Below are positions 44,496-55,845 of a DNA stretch of 64,000 bases, piece after piece. Position 1 is the first letter of the stretch. Each line of letters starts with the position of its first letter. The notes under the pieces were generated by a model. It did not search any database and was not told where the DNA came from. It saw only the letters and a program-made list of their open reading frames with translations. The stretch lies in contig JAEOAD010000029.1 of the NCBI GenBank assembly GCA_036365145.1, positions 22,863,001 through 22,927,000 on the forward strand, read 5' to 3'. Made by a program: the position numbers and the translations under genes. The DNA is from Orientallactaga sibirica. Taxonomy: Eukaryota; Chordata; Mammalia; Rodentia; Dipodidae.

Positions 44496-44649
44496 TTTTT
44501 TTTTTTTTTTTTGAGGTAGGATCTTGCTCTAGCCAAGGCTGACCTGGAATTCACTCTGTGTTCTCAGGGTGTCCTCAAACTCATGACGATCCTCCTACCT
44601 CTGCCTCCCAAGTGCTGGGATTAAAGGCATGCTCCACCAAGCCTGGCTA
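44496..44649 (-). mobile_element. B1 SINE, antisense, with target-site duplication
   Basis: A poly(T) of about 18 is followed by GAGGTAGGATCTTGCTCTAG and the full antisense B1 to GCCTGGCTA. Flanked by CAATGTGA at 44488-44495 and 44650-44657. Confidence 0.93.
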
Positions 44650-44753
44650 CAATGTGAAGTTTTGATGAACATGCTTTATTCTCCTTGGAATATTCCCTCA
44701 GAATAGGAGAAACAACAGAGTTGATATGGAAAAGTCCTCACAAATGCAGTCTT

Positions 44754-44987
44754 TTTTTTTTTTTTTTTTGGAGAGAGAGAGAGAAGGAAAGATAGAGAAT
44801 GGGCGCGCCAGCAGCCTCTCAGTTGCTGTGAACAAACTCCAGAAGCGTGCACCCCTTTGTGGGCAAGTGTGGCATTATGCCCATGTGTCCCTTTTCATCT
44901 GGCTAAACATGGGACCCAGAGAATCAAAAGGGAGTTCTTAGGCTTAGCAGGCTGGTGCCTTAACCGCTAAGCCATCTCTCCAGCCCA
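44754..44987 (-). mobile_element. B2-like SINE, antisense, long subfamily, with target-site duplication
   Basis: T-run, (GA)n, GAATGGGCGCGCCAGCAGCC, the extra block, and the head TTAACCGCTAAGCCATCTCT. Flanks ACAAATGCAGTCTT (44740-44753) and ACAAGTACAGTCTT (44988-45001), with two mismatches. It retains the CpG-rich GGGCGCGCC. Confidence 0.93.
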
Positions 44988-45046
44988 ACAAGTACAGTCT
45001 TGAATCTATCAACATGAGCAATACAATACCTGGATTTGTTTTCTTT

Positions 45047-45070
45047 TATTATTATTATTATTATTATTAA
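45047..45070. repeat. (TTA)n microsatellite
   Basis: Eight uninterrupted TTA units. Confidence 0.95.
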
Positions 45071-45254
45071 CAACATAATACCTGCCTTTTTTATCCTTCC
45101 TTTCAAAAACTCATCATTCTTGCCCAAGTCACTGCAATATTTTCAGTTATTCCAATAATTTATCTTGATCCCATTCATGATCTAATGGGAGAGTCCACAA
45201 ATAAAGGTCTGTGAGCTAAGAATGCATTTACACTTCTAAATCATTAAAACTCAA
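45071..45254. other. short unassigned stretch
   Basis: Nothing recognised. Confidence 0.4.
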
Positions 45255-45433
45255 GCCGGGCATGGTGGTGCACACCTTTTATCTCAGCACTCGGGAGGCA
45301 GAGGTAGGAGGATCACCTTGAGTTCATGGCCACCCTGAGACTACATAATGAATTCTAGGTTAGCCTGGACTAGAGTGAAACCATACCTCAAAAAATAAAA
45401 TAAAAAAATAAAATGAAAAGAAAAAAAAAAAAA
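45255..45433 (+). mobile_element. B1 SINE, sense
   Basis: GCCGGGCATGGTGGTGCACA start and B box GAGTTCATGGCC with one change. A long A-rich tail contains AAAAT units. Confidence 0.92.
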
Positions 45434-45529
45434 CACTGAAAAGTAAAATAATATTTTCTGGCATGGAATTCAAATTTCTTTTTCCAGAATTACTTTTATT
45501 GGATTATAGATCACCCTTTTGTTTTGATG

Positions 45530-45670
45530 CGGTGTGTGGCCACACTTGTGCTGCAGAGGCAGCCAAGGGCAGGGGTAAAGGTGACCTCATGGCCTAAGAG
45601 CCTAAGGGCTTGTCCCTCTGGCCCTTTAAAAGAGAGCTTTCTCATCTTTGGTACGAACAGTTCTTACTTG
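45530..45670 (+). promoter_or_regulatory. weak candidate LTR or promoter-like fragment
   Basis: A GC-richer island in AT-rich DNA: GTGTGTGGCCACACTTGTGC, a purine block GGCAGCCAAGGGCAGGGG, then CCTTTAAAAG (TATA-like, 45624-45633) about 25 bases before TTTGGTACGAAC. This spacing resembles an LTR U3-R, but I see no matching second copy. Low confidence. Confidence 0.2.
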
Positions 45671-46060
45671 TTTCTATAGAATACTTTAACTTAGTATTTC
45701 CTCATTTTTTCTTTGTCATTATTCTGATGTGAGTGGGTTTTCTTTGTTGTTTCTGTAAATTGGACTATCCTTTCATAATCATGACAATGTGAGAGGTATA
45801 TAGCCACCTATATCTCATGAATGTCAATGTCACTAGGGGAGGTTATTTGTTTTTTAATGTTCTAGCCCTCTTTCATACTTTTCTTTTGCTGATTGGCAGA
45901 GGCATTTTTTTTTTTAGATTAGTTTTTCTTTATTTCCATCTATGTTTCAAGAACCACTAAACCTAGTTTTATAATCTACCTGACTGTCTACCACAGATGG
46001 GAAAGAAGAAATTCAACCATCTCTACAGGTCAGTGTTCAGATACTGAAGTATATATTAAT
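45671..46060. other. unassigned DNA
   Basis: Nothing recognised. Confidence 0.4.
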
Positions 46061-46497
46061 TAGCTTTTCATTGCTATGGCCAAATTATATGACAAAAACA
46101 ACCTAAGGGAGAAGAAAAATTTATTTTGAGTCACAGTTTCAGGGATGTTGGTGAAGGATTGGAGTCCTGAGAAGGATTGTGTGCCCATAAAAATGCAAGA
46201 GAGCCCAGGTCAGTGAACCCCAACTTCAAGTCCTTATCCAACTTAACAAAGAATTTAAATTTTGAATTCAGAGGAGGGTAAATTATAAATTACGATGTTT
46301 ATTTTAGCAAGAGTTAGGATGAAAAGGGAAGGCAAACAGGAAAGTCCAAGCCAAAACACATTTTCTCCCTTCCTAGTGGGCAGAGGAGATGGAGAAAAGC
46401 CTTCACATAGAAAAAGGTCTCTGGGACACACGGGAAGCAACCAGGAATGGCTTCAGAACAAAGCAGGAAAGTGCTTAGGCAAAAAAGCTGGCTGGGA

Positions 46498-46672
46498 GCC
46501 TGGCGTGGTGGTGCACACCTTTAGTCCTGGCACTGGGGTGGCAGAGGTAGGAGGAACACTGTGAGTTTGAGACTAGACAGTGAATTCCAGGTCAGTCTGG
46601 ACTAGAGTGAAACCCTCCCTCAACCCCCACCCCCCCAAAAAAAAAAATAAAAAAAAAAAAAAAAAAAAAAAG
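46498..46672 (+). mobile_element. B1 SINE, sense, with target-site duplication
   Basis: GCCTGGCGTGGTGGTGCACA start. A deletion joins GAGTTTGAG to ACTAGACAGTG, and a C-run precedes the long A tail. Flanked by a perfect AGCTGGCTGGGA at 46486-46497 and 46673-46684. Confidence 0.93.
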
Positions 46673-46740
46673 AGCTGGCTGGGAAAGGGGAAAGGACATG
46701 GAGGAGTTGCCCCTCATAGGAGCTAAGAGAGAAGGAGAGG

Positions 46741-46900
46741 GGCCGGGCATGGTGACAAAGGCCTTTAATCCCAGCACTTGGGAGGCAGAGGTAGGAGGAT
46801 CGCCATGAGTTCAAGGCCACCCTGAGACTACAGAGTGAATTCCAAGTCAGCCTGGACCAGAGTGAGACCCTACCTCAAAAAAAAAAGAGAGAGAGAGAGA
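46741..46900 (+). mobile_element. B1 SINE, sense, with target-site duplication
   Basis: GGCCGGGCATGGTGACAAAG start, full body, A tail and a GA run. Flanks share GAGAGAAGGAGAGG (46727-46740 and 46901-46914). Confidence 0.92.
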
Positions 46901-47290
46901 GAGAGAAGGAGAGGGGTCAGGGGACAAAGAGCTTACAAAAGGGGTCACGAGGAAGTAGCCATGAGGTGAGAGAGATCAGGAACTGGGAGGCTTATACACA
47001 TATTTCAGGCCCATTTATATGAATGGGTATAAAGGGGAGACCTATTGTTTGGTGGACTCAAAAGGCTGACCCAGGAAGGGCTGGCCCACAGGTATGCTAA
47101 ACTGAGAAAGAAGCAGGAAGTGCTGTTCAGGAGTTGTTACTTGCAGACATCCTGGATGAGATTAGATCAAATGGGGGCTCTTGCCTTGCAGAGCAGACAT
47201 GTGGTATCCATGTTTCTGTGGACCAGCTCCTAGATAACTATCTAACAGAAAAAGGCTACTTTGCTTATAATTTATGTCAGTGTTAGCCTA

Positions 47291-47389
47291 TAATAGAGGG
47301 GTAAATAGGAGGTAGGGAAGAAGGAGGGAAGGGGGAGGAGAGAGTTTGGGCAGAGAGAGAGAGGACAGGAGAGAGAAAGAATGGATTTC
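47291..47389. repeat. purine-rich (GGA/GA) tract
   Basis: Imperfect GGGAGG and GAGAGA units, low complexity. Confidence 0.6.
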
Positions 47390-47531
47390 CCTTATGTCTT
47401 ACTGACATCTAGGTTACACCTCCTAAAGTTACCAGAAATTCTCAGTGTTATAGGGCCTCCACCGCAGCTCAAACTCCCAGATACATGAAGCTTCTAGGGA
47501 CATTTCAGGGCATGCTATATTCAAACCACAG

Positions 47532-50384
47532 CAGGGCACACATGTAAGTGCTCAAGGACAGAACAGAGATGATTTGGGGAGGCCACTCTGGATTATGAGG
47601 GCCCAGAAACTCATGGGGCATGTTTCACACATTACTCTATTACTCTCCCAAGGTTGCTGTAGTGATATCCTGCACCTGAGCAAATGCAAATAATAGCACA
47701 TAGGTTTTTTTTTTTTGTTTTGTTTTGTTTTCATAGTTCTGGGGGGAAATGCTGCAGAAGATTCCTATTAAATAAAGCAGAGTTTTCTATAATAACAAGG
47801 AACATTATTACTTTGAATAACATGTGGTGAGCTTCAAAATACAGAAGGAATTTGAGGGTGCTTGGGTAGGCATGTGCCAGGAATAGGGTAGAAGCTATTC
47901 TTATATCAAATTGGACAGTTCACAATTTCAGGACTCATTTATATTTTATTTTTCTTTTGTTTTAGATACAATTCAACATGGGTAAGTTTTTAAAAATTTA
48001 TCCAACACCTTACTTTATTCATCCCTCCTTCCCTTTGTCCCTCCTCTCCTCTCTTCCTTCTTATCTATATGTCTTCATAAAATGCAAAACAATCATATTT
48101 TCTGGTAGCAGAAATACAACTAAATTTTTACTTAAATGAAAGACATATATTTAGTGATAGATGGAAAGGGAAATAATTTATATTCTGTTTATTATATTAT
48201 CATGTGATATGCTCAAGTTACATTAATTACTTGGCTAAAACTTTCAGTTCTCTTCTGAATTGAGAATGCTTTTAGATTTAATCCTATGTAAGCAATTTAT
48301 GAAATGAATTAGACTTTCTGGACCTCAGTTCACTTCAGCAAATTTAAATGGCCAACACTGTGAGATAGAAGGGGGAACAACTATAATGAGTAACTGTCAG
48401 GATGTGAGATGGGTAGTACATGGATGTGGCTAGTGTCTATAGCTCAGCTACTATAGTCCATGAGTCATTCCCTTCATAGCTACTGGATTCAAAGTGTATA
48501 ATTCACCAAAAGATATTTGCAGCATTGAAGGCCCAGTGTGTTGTTGTCATCCTAGATCAGAGGTTGCTGAAATTTTTCATGAAAAACCATATTTGGTAAG
48601 TAATATAGGAATTGAGGATTAAATATGTATATGTACTTTTTCATGTATTTCTCTTATTTTATTCCTAATTTTCTGTTTTTTCTTTCATCTTCAATACTTT
48701 TAAAATGAACTAAATCCATTTTTAACCATGGGACTTTATGCTGGTATAGTCTCTTCATCTTTGTTGTTGGCACTCTGTTTTTCTCAAAGACTCTCATGCT
48801 AGCCTATTAAGATGATGTCAGGCTAATTTGGCCTTGTGCATCACCTATGTACCTCATGACAGAAATGCTCTCTCAACATTGGCATTCAACAGTAGAGGTT
48901 TATTCCTTGAATCAAGGCAATTGCAAAACCCTCACTGTGAATATTTGTGTTCTGGCAGTGATGAAAAGGATGACTTACACATCCAGTGAGGATCGTTTTA
49001 TTATGCACATGTTTCACATTGGACAGGAAAGTAAAAGTGCTCCAGCCCCAGGAATCCCTGCTAGAGAGGAGCTGTTAAATAGCAAAGCTGAAAGAATGAT
49101 ATCAAAGATAGAGACAGGACAGACAGAAGTATGAGGTATGAAACTCGCACAAGTACTGGGTCCTTGTTCAGAAAACATAATCCAAAGTTCTGAGTAAAAA
49201 TTAAGAATCAAATAGTTGCTGAGAGTGCAAGAAGTAACAAATGGATAACTTACAAAAGATAATTTCAACAATTTTTATAAAATTCAAAAAACTACTTAGA
49301 ATTTTATTAATAAGCCTATATTTTTAATAACCATTTAAAAATCAACAGATTAGACCAACAATTTTTCTAAATTATGTTCAATGTATACAAAAGGACACAT
49401 TATTCCTTCCACAAGTATGGTGGATTTTAATATTTCTTTTTGATATTGATAGATTAGAACAGTTTCTTTCTACATCACAGTTCCTTGATAATATCATGCC
49501 AGTTTTAAAAGTTGTGAACACATTGGGGAATGATTCTATCAAGCATATTTAATATAAAAGTGAAAGAAACTGTAGGTCTGAGATTTTACCCTTTTTATGA
49601 GCTAAACATTTTCTTTGCTCCTATTCCACACATACAGGCAGAAGTACAGATTTATGGGTCAGAAACAAAGGACACAGCAGAAGCAGCAGCTAGAGGTTAA
49701 TTTAGGTTTGTTCAGGTTTGGGCAGGTTCAAGTACCCTCTGTGGGGGTCACCCAAAGATTTTGTCATAGATACGTGCATAAGCTGTGGGCTGCACTGCAA
49801 GGAGGGACTGTTAGCTTGAAGGATCCACCACTTTGATGGTGAGTGGAAGCAAGCTTGCTGTTTGTCCAATGGGAGACATTACCTCATCCCCCAAGTTTGC
49901 TCTCTGCAAACAGCCTTTTGTGTACCTTCTTTGTGTATCTAGTAAGACTATATACTGAGCTGAAGGCTCATTGTAGATTGCTTCTTCCATCAAACACTAC
50001 AATTTCTGGGCATTCCAAATGCTTATCAACTTATGTCCTTGCAAAGCCCTCCTTGTGGTGGTTTGTGCAGTCTTGTGTTAGTGTCCTGTGTTAAATCAGC
50101 AGAAGTGTGATAGTTTTCCAATAGGTTTATAAAATCAAACCCTTTTCATTAATTGAAATCCTAGAAATCCAATAACTTGTTATTATTTTCATTTGAAATG
50201 TAATCCTTCTGGGGCTTTACCTGGCTTCTGCCTTCTTGTGCACAGGAGCTCTCTGTACTCCTATGTGTTCCCCTGATTCTGCCATCTTGTAAGGAGGAGT
50301 TTGTGTATTTTATCTGTATCTTTCTCCTAACGACTCAGTTTACCCATGTCTGGGAAACCTGCTCATGCCCAAGACTAATGTATG
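47532..50384. other. unassigned DNA, no gene supported
   Basis: A T/TTTTG run lies at 47706-47731. Frames of 95 and 85 codons on opposite strands overlap at 49014-49134, and shorter ones lie at 49615-50094. None has a recognisable domain. The 49590-50100 part is somewhat GC-richer and could be an old LTR. Confidence 0.4.
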
Positions 50385-50877
50385 ATCACAACAAAACCAG
50401 TTTTGATGAATCAATGAGTTTATTGGGATTTTTACAGACTAGGATGAGGGTTTTCTTACAAAAGCATGGATGATTCAAAGGCACATGTATCACTGAACAG
50501 AACACCCCAGCATAGGCTGTGACTAATGGAAGTGACATTTTGGCATAAAGTACATCATTTGTTGGCAGCTTGGCAGGACTGGTGGGGGAGGGTCTTCTTA
50601 AGCAGTTGATTACCCTTCAAAATACCTTAGGGCAGGATCTTGCTAACTTTCTCCCAGACTTGACCTCCTAATTTTCGTGACCTTCCCTCTTCCTTCCAGG
50701 GGGAAATTGCTACACAACACTGGCCAAATTCTGCCCCTCAATAGTTGGCTACATCTTCTGTTTATAAAGTGGTCTAGTGACCTTTTGAGGTTGTTGACTT
50801 GCTGATTCTCTTCTCCCTCCAGGAGGGGATATTACAATTTGGAGGGATTTGCTATGCAGTACTGCCCTTGAGAATTT
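50385..50877 (+). mobile_element. rodent medium-reiteration repeat, probable
   Basis: A sequence beginning AATCAATGAGTTTATTGGG, then GGGTTTTCTTACAAAAGCAT, GATTCAAAGGCA, CACCCCAGCATAGG and two similar TCTTCCTTCCAGGGGG / TCTCCCTCCAGGAGGGG blocks. I recall this pattern from rodent interspersed (RMER-type) repeats but cannot fix the name or strand without a library. Confidence 0.4.
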
Positions 50878-51003
50878 TTTTTCCCTTTTTTAATCTTTTT
50901 GAGATTGGGTTTTCTGTGTATCTCAGGATGCCTATGACTTGAGAGCCTCCTGTGCCAGCCTCCCCGCACTGGTATTACAGGTCTGAGCCACCATGCCTGA
51001 CTT
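50878..51003 (-). mobile_element. old B1-like SINE, antisense
   Basis: TTTTTGAGATTGGGTTTTCTG, GACTTGAGAGCCTCCTGTGC, CCCGCACTGGTATTACAGG and CCACCATGCCTGAC follow the antisense 7SL/B1 order with many changes. Confidence 0.7.
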
Positions 51004-51439
51004 GAGATATCTTTGAGAAAGGGGTAGGTGTAGACATTTTCTGGCTGTCAGGAAGAGGTCCCAGGAAATGTGAATGGGTGGCAGATGGGTATCACCTCTA
51101 ATATTAAGGTCTAAGGGGAAAGGTTTAGAAGATTAAACATTGTCTACAGCATCTTTTCCATGTTTCCTTTTATTGTCGTTTTGTTAAGATGTTTTGCCAT
51201 ATTAGAGCAACATTCCAGACTGAGTTTTCTAGATTATATTACAATATTACAGGTGTAGTGATAGTCCAAAGATGTATACTTTATAATAAGAATGTCATTC
51301 TACAAGTAAGTAGAATGAGATGTAATACCATAGCAGAGTGACAGGTAGCTAAAATATATATTTTGCTAAGAAGATCTGACCACATGGGAACATTGCTAGG
51401 AGCCCTTAAGTCCATCTTTAAAGGATTAACATTCATTTA
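51004..51439. other. unassigned DNA
   Basis: Nothing recognised. Confidence 0.4.
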
Positions 51440-51639
51440 AAAAATAATTAATTAGTTTTTTTGAACAAGAGAGAGATAAAAGCACAGAGGCCAGGGCCTC
51501 TTGCCACTGCAAATGAACTCCAGATGTTTGTGCTATTTTGTGTGTCTGGCTTTATGTGGATATTGGAGAATCAGACCTGACAGTCAGGATTTGTAAGCAA
51601 GTACCTTTAACTGCTGAACCATCTCCCCAGCCCTACTAC
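51440..51639 (-). mobile_element. B2-like SINE, antisense, with target-site duplication
   Basis: Body AGAGGCCAGGGCCTCTTGCC, CAAATGAACTCCAGATG and head TGCTGAACCATCTCCCCAG. Flanks TAACATTCATTTA (51427-51439) and TAACATTCTTTAA (51640-51652) are similar. Confidence 0.88.
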
Positions 51640-51652
51640 TAACATTCTTTAA

Positions 51653-52489
51653 AATAGTCTTGTTCTAGAGACTTTGAAGCACTTCCACATATGAAAACCA
51701 CATTTCTCCAAGTTGTCCTATGTCCTGAGATTACATTTTTCTTAAACAGCAGGGCAAATTGCTGCACTTCTGTGCCTGGTGGTGGATGCTCAATTCCTGC
51801 TTGGCTAAGCCTCACTTTCCCATGGTTTAGGCCATCTCTGGTTTCTGTACTTCAGCATAACAACACTGGGCTGAAATAAGTTATATGTTAATGGTCCGTG
51901 GCTTCTCCACGCTGCTATATAATCACTAAAGTGGTACTATTAACACCAAACTTTGTATCTGTGGAGATTTTTCTGGAACTTTGGCAGGAACAGACAAATT
52001 AACTAATGAAAGAAGAATTTAAAAACATGAAATTGAACATCAACTCTCATTTTCTTAAAATTACATAGAAATCTATCCCCACAGGGACTCAGTTAAGTTT
52101 TTCTCTCAAGGTCCTTGTAACATGTTATCTCAAGTTTCTTTGCTTTCATCTTTTTTAATCTTAAATTTCAAAATGAAGAAAAATAAAACTAAATTAAGGG
52201 GTTACCTTTCCCTAAAAAGGTAATATTTTGTATTTATGTGACATGAATCAAGCTTTTCTTTTAAACTATCTTTTCTTACTTGGGTTTCGGTATACCTTAC
52301 CTTTGGGTAACTAAATAATCTTGATTGCCAAACTAAAGAATAATTACCTCCCTCTGAAGTGAATTATTTTTCTGGCTAAAAAAATTTCATACAAAATCAC
52401 TACACAATCTAAACATTATTTATTTACTCGTTTACATCCACCAAAGCTTTTGAGATCTTGATGTTGTTCTCAAATCTCCCTGACTCATA
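51653..52489. other. unassigned DNA
   Basis: Nothing recognised. Confidence 0.4.
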
Positions 52490-52505
52490 TGTACAAGTTA
52501 TTTTA

Positions 52506-52757
52506 TTTTTATTTATTTATTTACTTACTTATTTTTATTTATTTGACAAAGAAAGAGGGTGAGATAGAGAGAGAAAGAGAGAGAGAGAGATAAAGAGAAA
52601 GAGAGAATGGGCATGCCAGGGCCTCTAGCCACTGCAAACGAACTCCAGATGTGTGAGCCCCCTTGTGCATCTGGCTAATATGGGTCCTGGGGAATTGAAC
52701 CTGGGTCCTTTGGCTTTGTAGGCAAACACCTTAACTGATAAGCCATCCCTCCAGCCA
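52506..52757 (-). mobile_element. B2-like SINE, antisense, with target-site duplication
   Basis: A TTTA-rich tail, long GA-rich run, GAATGGGCATGCCAGGGCC, CAAACGAACTCCAGATG, then the head with GAATTGAACCTGGGTCC. Perfect 16-bp duplication TGTACAAGTTATTTTA at 52490-52505 and 52758-52773. Confidence 0.95.
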
Positions 52758-52773
52758 TGTACAAGTTATTTTA

Positions 52774-52927
52774 GAGATGAAGCAGTTTGGTTGGAAAGCA
52801 AGTCATCGTTTTACATGAGTGAATGCCAATATAACGCCCAGAAAGGATGAATGAGGTCAACCTTTTGAATCTATGGCTTCCATTAAATTGGTCATATCCA
52901 ATCTTCTATGGCCAAGGGCACATATCA
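52774..52927. other. short unassigned stretch
   Basis: Nothing recognised. Confidence 0.4.
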
Positions 52928-53097
52928 TGTCTTATTTGCTGTGGTTGTAGCAGCTCAGACCTGCAGTTTCAGTATTTGGAGATCCAAGGCAAAAGGATTG
53001 TCTGTGAGTTTGACGTTTGCAATGTGAGTTCGAGGACATTCTGAGCTTCAGAGTGAGATTCCTTCTCAAAAAGCCCAAATCAAAACAAACCAGTTTT
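52928..53097 (+). mobile_element. old B1-like SINE, sense
   Basis: TGGTTGTAGCAGCTCAGACC, TATTTGGAGATCCAAGGC, GGATTGTCTGTGAGTTTG, then a second GTGAGTTCGAGGACATTCTG and an A-rich end. The order is that of B1, with a partly repeated B-box region (GAGTTTGACGTTTGCAATGT then GAGTTCGAGG). Confidence 0.6.
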
Positions 53098-54200
53098 TTT
53101 AAAAAATGAAACACACTTAATCATATCCACACAACTACCTATGAATAAAAAGAACAAAGGGGCATACAGAAACTTGACTTTGGCCCTGGGGGAGTATCAT
53201 TCTGAAATCCAGTTATATTACTATAACAATGATTTAAATACAACTTAGAACCAGTTTCAACTGAACTCATGAAAGTGTGTAGGAAAATAAAATTAATAGA
53301 GCAGTGACTACTGTAGGTCCAAAGGAGATTAAGAAGTAGAAAGTTAATAACCCTAGCACCCCCCTTTTATCTTCCCTTGCGTTTGCTTGGCACAAGCTGA
53401 TGTCCTCACATGGCCTTTACAGACAATGGAGGGATTCTTTTGACTGGTTCTACTTACATGTTTGAACTCTCTGTGAACACTGTTTCAAATGTGTGGGAAA
53501 ATGAAGGCGCATTTCATTAAAAATAATGAAAAGGGCATTTGGAATCAGAATTTCCATTGTGTTTTGAGGTAACTGTGCAGCTTTTAATCCTGGTGGCTCC
53601 CTTTTCATTATCTGTGCAGTGAGTACATTCTTGCAGAGTAGAGAGGGAAAAAAAAGGATTGCTTCTTTCCAGACATATTAGAATACAGAACAAAAAACTG
53701 GCCTTTTCCACAGCTTTTTGGAAAAGTGGCTTTTTGATATTGCTATAATAAAAAATGTAAAGAAAAAGCCGAGAACACTTCCTGTTCTCACCAGAACCTC
53801 ACTGTTACAATACTCAACCCTTTGCCAGTAGCCGTCTAAGGCACTTACTTCCAATTTGATTTTTATTAATGTTTGGTAAAAATAAGAGTTGGAGGCTTAT
53901 ATCTCTTTATTACAAATATCCTTCAATTTAGGATATGCCCTGGGAACTTTGTACTATGGATAGGAGATTGCTTAATAATCATAAAAATTGGGTCTGACAA
54001 AACCATTTAGTACTGTTCAGACTTTTAGGGCTCAGTGGTGCATTTCTTTGTTGTCTGGCTTGATTTAACGGATTATTTTCCTATAGCTAAGTTAGGGAGG
54101 TTGCTTACCCAAAAGCTCATGGTTGTGTTTTGCAATCCTGTACTCTGTATGACATGTGTTTTTGCAAAACACGTGACATATGCCCTATGAAAGCCACATA
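53098..54200. other. unassigned DNA
   Basis: Nothing recognised. Confidence 0.4.
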
Positions 54201-54407
54201 GGGTCTAGGGAGATGGCTCAACAGATAAAGGTACTTGCTTGCAAAAACTTTCATCTGGAATTCAATCCCCAGCCATCTACAGAAAATCAGGCAGGCATTT
54301 GTTTGCATCAGCAAGGTACCCTGGTGTGCTGACACACACATGCCCACACAAATCATATGCATACCTACATAAAAAATAAGTACATGAATAAATATAATTT
54401 TAAAAGA
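54201..54407 (+). mobile_element. B2/B3-like SINE, sense, diverged
   Basis: Head GGAGATGGCTCAACAGATAAAG, B box GGAATTCAATCCCCAG, CA-rich right part and an AATAAATATAATTTTAAAA end. Closer to classical B2/B3 than to the dominant family here because the (CT)n run is absent. Confidence 0.65.
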
Positions 54408-55845
54408 AAACCATGTAAGTGACTGAAAATTTTGTTTTGGAATCTATTTTCTGTTACTTTTAGAATTTTCTAGCACAATTTTTTTAGCACAAATGAGCCA
54501 AGGAGATACTATTCTTCATATAGTTTACTATCTATATGATATCTTCCTCAGTATTTAGAAATTTTCAAACCATACTGGTCACCTAATGTGTTATTTTTCT
54601 TAAAAAATAGTTACTTACTGTTTTTGTCTAAAAACAAAGATTTTATTTTATTTGCTGCATTTAGTTAAAAACTAGAAAAGCAACAAAGAATATAAAAATT
54701 ACATTTGGAAAAATCATGAAATATGAATATCAAGCTCAGAATTCAAAGGATTGACTCTGAATTTCCCTTGAACCAGAGGGACCTCATTCTGCCTCCTGTT
54801 TGTGAGAAAAGTTATCACATGGTTCCTAGTGTTTCAATTCCATTCCTATACTCACTTTTTAAGAAAATACAAGTATTAAGAAGAGTAGATTAAACTTGAC
54901 CCCTATTCTATTCTGTTCTTCTTTTGCCAAGATAAGTTTTTTCATTTCTAATTGTAGCCATCAGAATATCAAGATTCTTTCTAGACACTAATGTAAGCAA
55001 CATATAAGCTTAGTGGATCAGTGAAATATTACTTTTGTATGTTTGGGAGATTTGGTTCAAGAAGTCTGCTTTATTGGGCTGATGTAAAGATTATGACAGT
55101 AATTGCAAAGGTAACCTATTTACACTTCCTGAATCTAGATAGAAGTATACACTATTCATAGAAAATTTTTAAAAATCATGTGTGTGGTTCTTCAATGAGT
55201 GTTGGGGCAATGTAGGGTTGAAGTGGAAATCAAATTCATGAAATAAGAGTGTGAGATCGGTTTAATTAGGAAGAGAATGGGAAGGGAAGTTTTAAGAACC
55301 AAATGACACCAACAGGGTTAGGGATGCAAAACTGTGAAAGTCACCATGAAAGCAAAGGTTAAAGTGTTTCCATATGGAAGTGTCCATCACAATTTGGTTC
55401 CTGGAGGGCTCTCATCCCACAGCCTCAGATTTTGAAATCCTGCACTGTGCTCAAGATTCAGCCTGTCTAATAAGTATCCAGATAATGCTGGTAATATCAG
55501 GAGGTGACTATGCTTTGAGGGCTTGTGACTTAGGCCATTCTTCCATGCATAGTTTATATACACTACTGGATCCCAGCACAAATGTTGGGAGTAACATGTG
55601 CTCAGTTTTTCCAGCTGCTTTTTCCTTTGCAATCCTGCATCTCTGTCACTGCTCATAGTCATTCAGTTTTTCAGCTACAGGTATTATTATTACACATGAC
55701 TATCTGTATTGCTTAAAAAAATGGTTACTTGCTCCTTCTCAACACTTTTGTATAGTGTTCTATGTTCTGTACATGTATGCTGTGTAGCTTCTGGTTAAAT
55801 ATTCCCTTAAATAACCATGAAAATGTTTCTTTTGTAAACATATCA
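54408..55845. other. unassigned DNA, no gene supported
   Basis: Frames of 94 and 91 codons overlap on opposite strands at 55374-55662. Mutual overlap and lack of domain argue against either being real. Confidence 0.4.

Larger units (their letters stand above)
46170..47290 (+). mobile_element. about 1-kb LTR-like repeat, copy 3, diverged
   Basis: Related to 34369-35392 and 38714-39842 at both ends: a CCCAACTTCAAGTCCTTAT start with GGGTAAATTATAAATTA, and at the right ATAAAGGGGAGACCTATTG, CTGACCCAGGAAGG and CAGACATCCTGGATGAGA. Two B1 SINEs lie inside. Boundaries are approximate. Confidence 0.5.
46061..47531 (-). mobile_element. MaLR LTR, antisense, split by a larger insertion
   Basis: The left piece (46061-46169) reads ATTGCTATGGCCAAATTA, AATTTATTTTGAGTCACAG and CAGGGATGTTGG. 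The right piece (about 47390-47531) reads GTTACACCTCCTAAAG, CTTCTAGGGACATTTCAGGG and ends TTCAAACCACA. Together they form one antisense LTR interrupted by 46170-47390. Confidence 0.6.

Noticed and set aside
55374..55662. Overlapping 94- and 91-codon frames on opposite strands
   Set aside because: Complementary frames of the same stretch, which commonly arise together by chance; no domain in either.
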